DNA of 64,000 nt, from positions 1 to 64,000 of the forward strand of contig JACJYR010000002.1 of the NCBI GenBank assembly GCA_020636005.1. The letters run 5' to 3'. Every line of letters starts with the position of its first letter. Position 1 is the stretch's first letter. The translations under genes and the position numbers were made by a program. Origin of the DNA: Lewinellaceae bacterium (GTDB lineage Bacteria > Bacteroidota > Bacteroidia > Chitinophagales > Saprospiraceae). The notes below the pieces were generated by a model that worked only from the letters and a program-made list of their open reading frames with translations, did no database searches and was not told the DNA's origin. Positions 49,045-56,747 of this stretch are shown piece after piece.

Positions 49045-51708
49045 ATGTTTGAACGATACACCTCTGTTCGCAGGCTGTTTTTGGTAGTTTTATCCTTGGC
49101 CATTTTCCAGTCTGTTTCGTTTTCAAATTTTCCCTCTTCCCTTACCTACGATTTTGAAGTTACTGTGCTGGACGAGCGCAACATGCCGATGGCGGGCGTG
49201 AACATCTTCACCGACGACCAGGTAAAAGTAGCTACCACCACGGATGTGGACGGGAAGGCCATCCTGAAGGACCTTGGCCATCAGGATAACGTCAATTTCA
49301 CCTTTATTGGCTATACGCCATTGAAGTTGCCGTTTTACGAAATCAAGAAAAGGAACGGCATCATTCGCATGTCAAGATTGGTCACAGAGCTAACCCCCGT
49401 GGTCGTGATAGGCAGAAGGGACGACCTCCCTTCGCAGGTACCCTATACCTTCGATAAGATCACTAAGAAGGACATTGCCTTTTTTGAGCCACAGACTACC
49501 GCGGATGCCCTTTGGAATACAGCAGGCATTTTTGTCCAGAAGACGCAAATGGGCGGTGGCAGCCCTGTGCTCCGTGGCTTTGAGGCCAACCGGGTGCTAC
49601 TGGTCGTGGACGGCGTGCGCATGAACAACGCCATTTACCGCAGCGGCCACCTGCAAAATTCCATCACGGTGGACAATGCCATGCTGGAACGTACCGAGGT
49701 CATTATGGGCCCCGGTTCTTTGCTCTATGGCAGCGACGCCCTGGGCGGTGTCATCCACTTCCGCTCCCGGGAACCCAATCTGAGCCTGGACGGCACACCC
49801 GGCAGTTCCAACATGGAGGGAAGCTTCTACACACGCTATGCTTCTGCCAACAGTGAAAAATCCATACATGCGGACGTGAATTATGGCCGCCGTAACTGGG
49901 CCTCCCTTACCAGCCTCACCTACACCAACTACGGTGATCTGCGGGCAGGTGGCAACCGCCCCGACGGCTATGAGGATTTTGGCAAAAGGCTCTATTTCGT
50001 CCGCCGGGTGGGCAACGGCGACCAGGTGATTGAGAACGTCGTGGAGAACGGCGACGGCACCTTCAAGCCCAATTACAACGTGCAGGTCGGCACGGCCTAT
50101 TCCCAGATTGATTTGTTGCAAAAAATTAAATTTCAGCCCAATAGAAATTTCTACACCGTGCTGAATTTCCAGCATTCCACCAGCACCGATGTTCCCCGCT
50201 ACGACTACCTGACCGAACTGACGAACCCTGCTGACCCGACCAGCTTCCGCTATGCCGAATGGTTTTATGGGCCGCAGCGGCGCCTGATGGCTTCTTTGAA
50301 GTCCCGTTTTTCCAAAAAAACGCCTGTGTACGACCGGGCCACCATCATCGGGGCTTTCCAGCGCATCCATGAAAACCGCCTGAACCGCATCCTGCACAAG
50401 AGCCAGCGGATTTTCCAACTGGAAAACGTTTATGTCTATTCTCTCACGGCAGATTTTGACAAAAACCTGAGCCAATCGGGCCAATCCAAACTGATGTACG
50501 GCCTGGATGGCAACTATAATTACGTGCATTCGGAATCGGGAAGGGTGAAAATCACGGACGAGTCGTTGACCCGGAATGCCATTTCCCGCTACCCGGCCAG
50601 CAACGACGTGTTTTCTGCTGCTGCCTATGCCAACTACCAATGGCAAACAGCCGACACGGCACTCACCGTCAATGCAGGCCTGCGCTACAATTGGGTGAAG
50701 CTTCACTCCGTCTATTCAGCAGACAGTACCATTATCTGGCCTGCCAGCTACCTCGACCCTGGTACCACGGCCACCAACAGCGACCTGACCTGGTCGCTCG
50801 GCGCCACCTGGCGGTCCCCCAAAGGAACGGAAGTCAGGGCCTTGGCCTCCAAAGCGTTCCGTTCGCCGAATATTGACGACTATTCACAACTGCGCCCACG
50901 CAACAACTTTATTTCCATTCCCAATCCCGACCTGCAGCCGGAGCGGTCGTATAATGGCGAATTGGCCATCGCACAGGAATTTGGAAAAAACAGGGGCAAC
51001 CAGGGCCTTCGTTTCCGCCTTGATTTGACCGGCTATTATACCTACATCAAAAACCTGATGATACGCCGGGCTTTCCCATTGCCGGACGGCTCGAACATCG
51101 TGGAAGTGGATGGGCTCCAATATGAAACCAGGGCCAACGTCAATGCAAACAAGGGTATTATTTATGGATGGGAAGGCCGGGCCCAGGTGCGCTTTGGCGA
51201 GCATTGGGAACTGGAATCCAGCCTCAACTTTGTACACGGCGATGCCTCCCTGGAAGCCAAGGACGACCAGGGCAAGGTGGTTTTTGACACCCTTGCGCCC
51301 ATTGACCACATACCCCCCATACACGGTTTTACCAGCCTTTCATTCACCACCAACAAATTCAGGGTGGCCGCGGTGGCCCGGTACCAAGCCAAAAAACCGG
51401 TTGAGCGCTACGGGGCATCTGCCGTTTCGCTGGATGAAAATGGTGACCCCGTGCTCGATCGCAGCGGTACGGAAGACAACCTTGAATACAGCTACTACCG
51501 CATTGATGAAAATGGCAAGACCATCTACGACGGTACGCTGGCCTGGACGACCTGGAATCTCTATGGCTCCTGGAACATGACCAAATGGCTGGCCCTGAAC
51601 ATGGCCGTTGAAAATATTCTCGACCTTCACTACCGCCCCTTCTCGTCCGGCGTGAGTGCGGCGGGCAGGAATTTCATCGTTTCGCTCAGGGTAAATCTGA
51701 GCAAATAA
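49045..51708 (+). CDS. TonB-dependent outer-membrane receptor (hemoglobin/transferrin/lactoferrin-type)
   Basis: An 887-residue receptor: a signal-like N-terminus, a carboxypeptidase-regulatory-like domain (FEVTVLDERNMPMAGVNIFT, residues ~30-110), a plug (GGGSPVLRGFEANRVLLVVD, then GVRMNNAIYRSGHLQN and GPGSLLYGSDALGG), and a long beta-barrel that ends in FIVSLRVNLSK. The plug motif HLQNSITVD fits the hemoglobin/transferrin/lactoferrin receptor subfamily, but in Bacteroidota such receptors take various metal complexes. The next gene is an MbnP-type lipoprotein, so copper or iron-complex uptake is the best inference. No SusD partner is present, so it is not a glycan receptor. Confidence 0.88.
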   Translation: MFERYTSVRRLFLVVLSLAIFQSVSFSNFPSSLTYDFEVTVLDERNMPMAGVNIFTDDQVKVATTTDVDGKAILKDLGHQDNVNFTFIGYTPLKLPFYEIKKRNGIIRMSRLVTELTPVVVIGRRDDLPSQVPYTFDKITKKDIAFFEPQTTADALWNTAGIFVQKTQMGGGSPVLRGFEANRVLLVVDGVRMNNAIYRSGHLQNSITVDNAMLERTEVIMGPGSLLYGSDALGGVIHFRSREPNLSLDGTPGSSNMEGSFYTRYASANSEKSIHADVNYGRRNWASLTSLTYTNYGDLRAGGNRPDGYEDFGKRLYFVRRVGNGDQVIENVVENGDGTFKPNYNVQVGTAYSQIDLLQKIKFQPNRNFYTVLNFQHSTSTDVPRYDYLTELTNPADPTSFRYAEWFYGPQRRLMASLKSRFSKKTPVYDRATIIGAFQRIHENRLNRILHKSQRIFQLENVYVYSLTADFDKNLSQSGQSKLMYGLDGNYNYVHSESGRVKITDESLTRNAISRYPASNDVFSAAAYANYQWQTADTALTVNAGLRYNWVKLHSVYSADSTIIWPASYLDPGTTATNSDLTWSLGATWRSPKGTEVRALASKAFRSPNIDDYSQLRPRNNFISIPNPDLQPERSYNGELAIAQEFGKNRGNQGLRFRLDLTGYYTYIKNLMIRRAFPLPDGSNIVEVDGLQYETRANVNANKGIIYGWEGRAQVRFGEHWELESSLNFVHGDASLEAKDDQGKVVFDTLAPIDHIPPIHGFTSLSFTTNKFRVAAVARYQAKKPVERYGASAVSLDENGDPVLDRSGTEDNLEYSYYRIDENGKTIYDGTLAWTTWNLYGSWNMTKWLALNMAVENILDLHYRPFSSGVSAAGRNFIVSLRVNLSK

Positions 51709-51740
51709 GGATCGAAGGAAAACCTAACTGATTATTTTCT

Positions 51741-51843
51741 AGTAACGATGAAAAAATAACTTCACTATTTTGATTTTGAAACCCCTGTAATGGAAGGGTT
51801 TTTTAAAAAATAAAATAGTCATTTTATTTTTTCTTCGATCCCT
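51741..51843 (+). repeat. Dispersed leader element A, copy 3
   Basis: AGTAACGATG at 51741, a hairpin GAAACCC...GGGTTTTTT at about 51777-51804, a second stem AAAATAGTCATTTT and the end TTCGATCCCT at 51834-51843. It lies 36 bp before the MbnP start. A second TTCGA-type word (GGATCGAAGG) sits at 51709, just after the receptor stop, so the element may be flanked by inverted ends. Confidence 0.82.
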
Positions 51844-51878
51844 AACCTTAAATTTTGACCTTTTTACAAACTTTTGAT

Positions 51879-52661
51879 ATGAAAAAACTAATCTATCTGC
51901 TTTGTATCATAACCATCGCTTCCTGCAATGACAGCGATGAAATATTGGGGCCGGCCACCAATGTGAACCTCAACATCAACGCCACTTTCAATGGTGAGCC
52001 TTTTGAGATTGGAAAATCTTATACCTACCCTGATGGGCATAAAATCAAGTTTGACGAGTTCAGTTTTTTCATCGCAGGCGTCACGCTGCTGGAAAGCGAG
52101 ACCGATGACGAACTCGACCTGCTCGAAGTTGGCCTGGCCGATTTCGCTGCAAGCACCGGCCAGGCGCAGCCCGCTTCTTTCCTCATCCGCACTGTGCCTG
52201 CCGTGAAATACGATGCCATCCGCTTGAGCATCGGTGTGCCCTCAAAGTTCAACAAGCCTTCTATCCTCGACTACGGGGCAGGCCACCCCGTGCGCTCGGC
52301 CTATGATACCCACTTCTGGGATGCAGGCGAAAGTTTCTATTTTATGAAACTCGGAGGTGTGTACGACACGAATGGGGACGGCGTTTTCGGCAGTTCCCCG
52401 GAAGACAACATGTTTCAGCATTATCCTGTGAAAAATGCCAATTTTATCACCCTAACCTTACAAAAGGAGTTGGACATAGTGGAAGGCAAGCCGTTCGATC
52501 TCGACCTTTCGGTGGATATTTTGAAACTTTATGAGGATGAACAAACTAACACGCCCCTCGATTTTACGAAACCCGAAAACCTTTCGACGATTGACCCTGA
52601 AAACGATGCGCTTTCTGCGTTTTTGATGAAGAATTTTCAACAAGCGCTCACAGCGGAATAG
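51879..52661 (+). CDS. MbnP-family lipoprotein
   Basis: A 260-residue lipoprotein (lipobox ASC, Cys16) of the MbnP family. The N-terminal NATFNGEPFEIGKSYTYPDG, the FDEFSFFIAGVTLLES and the HFWDAGESFYFMKLGG segments are typical. In methanotrophs MbnP binds copper through a modified tryptophan and works with the di-haem enzyme MbnH; the single Trp here lies in HFWDAG. No MbnH gene is in the window. It follows the TonB-dependent receptor, with an A-type leader element between them, a pairing common in Bacteroidota. A metal-trafficking role is inferred. Confidence 0.82.
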   Translation: MKKLIYLLCIITIASCNDSDEILGPATNVNLNINATFNGEPFEIGKSYTYPDGHKIKFDEFSFFIAGVTLLESETDDELDLLEVGLADFAASTGQAQPASFLIRTVPAVKYDAIRLSIGVPSKFNKPSILDYGAGHPVRSAYDTHFWDAGESFYFMKLGGVYDTNGDGVFGSSPEDNMFQHYPVKNANFITLTLQKELDIVEGKPFDLDLSVDILKLYEDEQTNTPLDFTKPENLSTIDPENDALSAFLMKNFQQALTAE

Positions 52662-52667
52662 CCCCTG

Positions 52668-52810
52668 AAAGAGGCTGTATCAATAGACCTGATTTACGAT
52701 AACTGGCTGACGATTTACGGTTATAAAAATATTCAGAATACTGATAGTTTAAATTTTTTGTGTCGCAATAATCGTAAATCGTAAATTGGCAATAAGGATA
52801 CAGCCTCTTT
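52668..52810. repeat. Composite inverted repeat between convergent genes (terminator-like)
   Basis: Outer arms AAAGAGGCTGTATC (52668-52681) and its perfect complement (52797-52810); inner arms GATTTACGAT (52691-52700) and ATCGTAAATC (52771-52780). The interior breaks into 7-mers such as GATTTAC, GATAACT and AATCGTA. It fills almost the whole gap between the MbnP and antiporter stop codons. Confidence 0.7.
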
Positions 52811-52811
52811 T

Positions 52812-54110
52812 TCAATGTTTTTCCTTGTCCCCGGTTTCCGCCACACTTTGCAGGGTGGGCGCTTTCCATTTTTCATACCCTACCGGCATACTTTGCGCCT
52901 TTTTCACCGCCTCATTCATCCGCTGTTTGTCGTGTACCATTGCCACCGTCATGATGACGCTGCTGGTAATGATAATAAACAATAAAATGCCCGGCTCAAA
53001 GCCCTCCACCTGTATTTCCTTAGGAATGGCATAAAAAAGCAGGATGGTGATAAGGCCGCGGGGCGCAACGAACAATTGAGGTAATATGTCGCTGCCAAGG
53101 AATATCCTGAGGATGATGAAACGGATCACATAGATGGAAAGAATGATCAGGCCGCTGATCATGGCTACCTGCCAACTGAACAAGGCTGCCAGCGATATGG
53201 TAAGCCCGAAAATGACAAAGAAAAGAGTGCGCACCACAAAGGCTGTTTCCATCGTGATGACGTGCAGCCCTTCGTAAATATTTTTTGCCCGCTCCACATG
53301 CAGCAGGCGGCCCAGTTTCCCCTGGAAAAACAGCGGCATGTTAGCGATCAGGAGCCCAAAAATGAGGATAATGATCAGGGAACTTAGGTGCATCTTTTTC
53401 CCAATGGCATACAGCAACAACAGCACGGCAATGAGGAGGAAGAGCTTGACGTTGCTACGAATGTTTTGGAAAATGAGAATGATCAGGTAGCTCGCCACCA
53501 AGGAAATAACGATGGTCAGCAGCACATTGGCAAAGAACCCGCCGACGCCATTGGAGTGCCCCTCACCGGTCGCCTCTATTTGCCCACTGAGGAAATAGAA
53601 CAGCATGATGCCCAGTATATCTGAAAATGTGCTTTCGTAGATATGGAACTCTTTTTTCTCATTGTTTAGCCCCGCCACGCTGGGGATAATGATGGCGCTC
53701 GAAAGAATGGACAGCGGCGTAGCATAGAGCCAGGCAGCGCTCATCGTCATACCTGGCACAAACTGGTACAAAATAATGGCAGCCACCCAGGCCGACAGCA
53801 GCAAGCAAACAAGTGCAATCAGCAACGCTTTGCCTATGGGCAGCATTTTTTCCGGCTTCAGTTCCAGCTCCAATGCGGCTTCCAGCACAATCATAATCAA
53901 ACCGATAATCCCCAAAACTTCCAGTATTGGAAAAAAGTCGAGACTGCCAAGGCCCAGCGCATCCAGCCCAAACTTGAGCACGATACCCAACAGGATGAGC
54001 ATCAGCACGGAAGGTACGTTCGTCTTGCGCGATATTTCACTGAACACAAAGGACAGGATGATGATGAGGGAAATCTCGATGATGATGTTGTAAGAGGATA
54101 GTACGTCCAT
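52812..54110 (-). CDS. CPA1-type cation/proton antiporter
   Basis: A 432-residue membrane protein with about 12 hydrophobic spans of the sodium/proton exchanger fold (CPA1/NhaP-like). Features include SVLMLILLGIVLKFGLDALG, ATPLSILSSAIIIPSVAGLN in the region of the ion-binding half, STFSDILGIMLFYFL, and VAPRGLITILLFYAIPKEIQ near the C-terminus. The cytoplasmic tail is short (MPVGYEKWKAPTLQSVAETG). The ion (sodium, potassium or lithium) is not certain. The gene reads toward MbnP and is preceded by element A copy 4 about 20 bp from its start. Confidence 0.88.
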   Translation of the reverse strand: MDVLSSYNIIIEISLIIILSFVFSEISRKTNVPSVLMLILLGIVLKFGLDALGLGSLDFFPILEVLGIIGLIMIVLEAALELELKPEKMLPIGKALLIALVCLLLSAWVAAIILYQFVPGMTMSAAWLYATPLSILSSAIIIPSVAGLNNEKKEFHIYESTFSDILGIMLFYFLSGQIEATGEGHSNGVGGFFANVLLTIVISLVASYLIILIFQNIRSNVKLFLLIAVLLLLYAIGKKMHLSSLIIILIFGLLIANMPLFFQGKLGRLLHVERAKNIYEGLHVITMETAFVVRTLFFVIFGLTISLAALFSWQVAMISGLIILSIYVIRFIILRIFLGSDILPQLFVAPRGLITILLFYAIPKEIQVEGFEPGILLFIIITSSVIMTVAMVHDKQRMNEAVKKAQSMPVGYEKWKAPTLQSVAETGDKEKH

Positions 54111-54130
54111 ATAAGTAAAAGTTCTTGTTT

Positions 54131-54234
54131 AGGATCGAAGGAAAAATCCCGAATTCAAATCGAGATTTCTTTAAAAAACCCTTCCAGTACTGAGGTTTCA
54201 AAATCAATTAGGGAAGTTGTTTTTTCACCGTTAC
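54131..54234 (-). repeat. Dispersed leader element A, copy 4
   Basis: Read on the reverse strand it has GTAACGGTG, the hairpin GAAACC...GGGTTTTTT, AAATCTCGATTTGAATTCGG as the second arm region, and the end TTCGATCCT, about 20 bp before the antiporter ATG. The stem bases differ from copy 2 but remain complementary. Confidence 0.8.
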
Positions 54235-54309
54235 CCAGCAGGTCGAAACGTGCTGAATCAAATGCTCCTGCCACCTTAAACCGAAAAAATAAACTACCAT
54301 TGGCTAGCT

Positions 54310-55050
54310 TTATAGCTTCGATTTCGTGATGGTCTTGCAATCGTAGCCCCATTCACTAACCAGTTTTTTCAAGTCCACCAAATATTGGCTTTCGCGCAGC
54401 AGCATTTTTACTTCCACTTCGTTGCCGCCGTTTTCGTTCGGCAATATTTCGGGCTTATGGTTCCAGTTGAGATAAGGGGTTGTGGCCAGCATATCGGCTA
54501 TATGTTCGGCATGGTTGATTTTTATTTCATCCGATTTGGGTGAAATCTTCAGGTGGCAATAACCGCCTACGTCTTCCCCCGACAACAAGGAATACCCCTC
54601 CGCAAGCAGCTTTTGGTAGTTGATAAAATGAAGGCCGGTATTGCTACGGATGCGCAAACCCATTTTCCCAAGGGTCTCGACGATGCCTTCCAGTTTGTCA
54701 ATCCTAATCTTTTTGCCCGGCGCCACTATTCCCTGCAGGAACACCATCCGTCCGCCAAGATAGTTTTTCAGGTGGGAAAAGCCGGCCAGCCCTGCCAGTA
54801 ACGCTGCAAGCCCAAAAGTGAAAGGGTTGACAAACACCAGGACCCCGACGAGCAAAAGGATGGCTGCCGGCTCATACACTACGATAATTTTGGTTAAAAT
54901 TTTCCTGGTGCGGGCATTCCATTTGGCCCTCAAATACACAGCAGCCAGCACCCTGTCGGCAAATTTAAGCAGCAGGTACAGGGTTAAAGCCATCAGGGCG
55001 CTACCAAAAAATTGGCCCCACGTTAACCGGTATGCAAACAGTTCATCCAT
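54310..55050 (-). CDS. MscS-like small mechanosensitive channel protein
   Basis: A 246-residue protein with three N-terminal membrane helices, the last of which (LAALLAGLAGFSHLKNYLGG) has the Gly/Ala pattern of the MscS pore helix, followed by a small beta domain (GKKIRIDKLEGIVETLGKMG) and an alpha/beta C-terminus. Compared with E. coli MscS (286 residues) it is shorter. Such channels open under membrane tension during osmotic downshift. The predicted C-terminus ends with KSKL. It lies 198 bp from the antiporter gene and divergent to the TRIC gene, a cluster of ion-handling proteins. Confidence 0.75.
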   Translation of the reverse strand: MDELFAYRLTWGQFFGSALMALTLYLLLKFADRVLAAVYLRAKWNARTRKILTKIIVVYEPAAILLLVGVLVFVNPFTFGLAALLAGLAGFSHLKNYLGGRMVFLQGIVAPGKKIRIDKLEGIVETLGKMGLRIRSNTGLHFINYQKLLAEGYSLLSGEDVGGYCHLKISPKSDEIKINHAEHIADMLATTPYLNWNHKPEILPNENGGNEVEVKMLLRESQYLVDLKKLVSEWGYDCKTITKSKL

Positions 55051-55247
55051 TTTTTATTGAAAAAGATGGTGGCAACAAACGATAGTATTCGCCCAAAGAT
55101 ACCTTTCATTTTTACGAAACAAAAAATCAAACGCCTATCCATAGATGGTAGATTTGGGAAGCCACAGCTTTAGCACTCCAATCTTTTCGCCTTATGTGCA
55201 AGGTCAAGTATGGCCGGAGTTATCAAAAATACCCCATTTTTGCCTGC

Positions 55248-55850
55248 ATGGAACTCATTTATGCCATTGACATTGCCGGTACTTTCGTTTTCGCCGTGAG
55301 CGGTGTGCTTACTGCATCTGAGAAGAAATTCGACCTGTTTGGCGCTGCCATCATTGCCCTGGTAACAGCTGTTGGCGGCGGCACCATCCGTGACCTGCTC
55401 ATCGGCAGCCAGCCTGTTGGTTGGATGCGGGACCTGAATTATCTGGCAGCCATAGGGCTGGCCATCCCTGCCAGTTTTTTCTTCAAAAAATACATCCTTC
55501 GCCTGCGCCGCACCATGTTCCTGTTCGATACCATCGGCATCGGGCTGTTTACGATTTTGGGCTTGCAGAAAACATTGGCGGTTGGCCTCTCGCCCGTTGT
55601 GGCGGTGATGATGGGCACCACTTCTGCAGTTTTTGGCGGCGTGGTGCGGGATATTTTGTGCAACGAAGTACCGCTCATTTTCCGCAAGGAAATCTATGCG
55701 ACGGCCTGCATGGCGGGGGCCGTTTTGTATCTGATTTTGAAATACTTCGGTCTTGAATACCATGTCAATATTTGCCTCACCGTCCTGTTCATCATCGTCA
55801 TCCGCATACTGGCGGTGAAGAAAAGCTGGAGCCTCCCGACCATCAATTGA
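55248..55850 (+). CDS. TRIC-type cation channel (UPF0126 family)
   Basis: A 200-residue membrane protein with seven hydrophobic segments. The two duplicated motifs are AVGGGTIRDLLIGSQPVGWM and FGGVVRDILCNEVPLIFRKE, the hallmark of bacterial TRIC channels formerly called UPF0126/YadS. They form trimeric potassium-permeable pores. ATG 55248 precedes the first helix; an upstream in-frame start at 55194 adds a basic, non-conserved 18-residue stretch. Confidence 0.88.
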   Translation: MELIYAIDIAGTFVFAVSGVLTASEKKFDLFGAAIIALVTAVGGGTIRDLLIGSQPVGWMRDLNYLAAIGLAIPASFFFKKYILRLRRTMFLFDTIGIGLFTILGLQKTLAVGLSPVVAVMMGTTSAVFGGVVRDILCNEVPLIFRKEIYATACMAGAVLYLILKYFGLEYHVNICLTVLFIIVIRILAVKKSWSLPTIN

Positions 55851-55999
55851 GTGTTTTTGTATTTACGTGTTTAGGTGTTTTTTAGCTTGATTTTCAGGCG
55901 CTTAGAATCCTTTATTGTAAAAATTGCCAAGTATCCCTTCAATTTATCGTCCTTCCCCAACTACCCAAAACACAGAAACACCCAAATACAAAAACACAA
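55851..55999. repeat. Heptamer-type tracts in inverted orientation between TRIC and sigma-factor genes
   Basis: TGTTTTTGTATTT-like words at 55851-55884 have complementary AAATACAAAAACA-like words at 55963-55999, about 80 bp apart. The rest of the gap to 56099 shows nothing else. Confidence 0.6.
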
Positions 56000-56099
56000 T
56001 TATCCCCGCCTTATGCAATCCACCTTGCACCTGCATCTGCAAAAAACTGCCCCATGCACCAACCATCCTTTTCACTCTCATCGTTGTCCTAAAATATAG

Positions 56100-56747
56100 A
56101 TGCTGATGCAAAAAATACCCTTTACACAAAAAAGCACCGACGCCGAACTGGTGGCCGGTTGCCGCCAACAGGATCGCCTGGCGCAGCGCTACCTCTACCA
56201 GCGGTATTTTGGCAAAATGCTCGGCATCAGTATGCGGTACACCTCCCACCAGGAAGAAGCAGAGGACGTGCTGAACCGTGCGTTCCTGAAAATTTTCCAA
56301 AATATAGGTGAGTACGAAGAGCAAGGCTCATTGAGCGGCTGGCTGGCCACCGTCACCCTGCGCACCGCCATCGACTTCGTGCGGGCCAACGTGAAATACC
56401 GCCAGGTGATGGACTTCGACAACGACCGTGACATCCCGCTCGACGCCAGGGCGATTGACCAACTCTACGCAGAAGACCTCTACCGCCTCATCCAGCAGCT
56501 GCCGCCGACCAGTCGGGCCGTCTTCTCAATGAATGTGGTGGAAGGCTACACCCACCCCGAAATCTCGGAGTTGCTCGGCATCAACATCAATACCTCGAAG
56601 TGGCATTTGGCCGAGGCCAAAAAACAGTTGCGGGAATGGATCCCAAAGCATTTCCACAACGGCGAAACCACCGCCCAAAAAGCCGCCCCCAAAAACAACC
56701 ACTTGCCGGAACTCGGCTTCCGCATCGCAAATCCTGTAGAAAAATGA
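56100..56747 (+). CDS. ECF-type RNA polymerase sigma factor
   Basis: A 215-residue sigma-70 ECF factor. Region 2 contains GKMLGISMRYTSHQEEAEDV followed by LNRAFLKIFQNIGEYE and LSGWLATVTLRTAIDFVR; region 4 contains LIQQLPPTSRAVFSMNVVEG and HPEISELLGININTSKWHLA, its helix-turn-helix. The C-terminal ~35 residues after region 4 are extra and basic. Its TGA stop overlaps the ATG of the next gene (ATGA), so the two are translated together, which is typical of an ECF factor with its anti-sigma partner. Confidence 0.93.
   Translation: MLMQKIPFTQKSTDAELVAGCRQQDRLAQRYLYQRYFGKMLGISMRYTSHQEEAEDVLNRAFLKIFQNIGEYEEQGSLSGWLATVTLRTAIDFVRANVKYRQVMDFDNDRDIPLDARAIDQLYAEDLYRLIQQLPPTSRAVFSMNVVEGYTHPEISELLGININTSKWHLAEAKKQLREWIPKHFHNGETTAQKAAPKNNHLPELGFRIANPVEK

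Noticed and set aside
49045..52661. Polysaccharide utilisation locus
   Set aside because: There is one TonB-dependent receptor but no SusD-like gene and no adjacent carbohydrate enzymes; the neighbour is MbnP.
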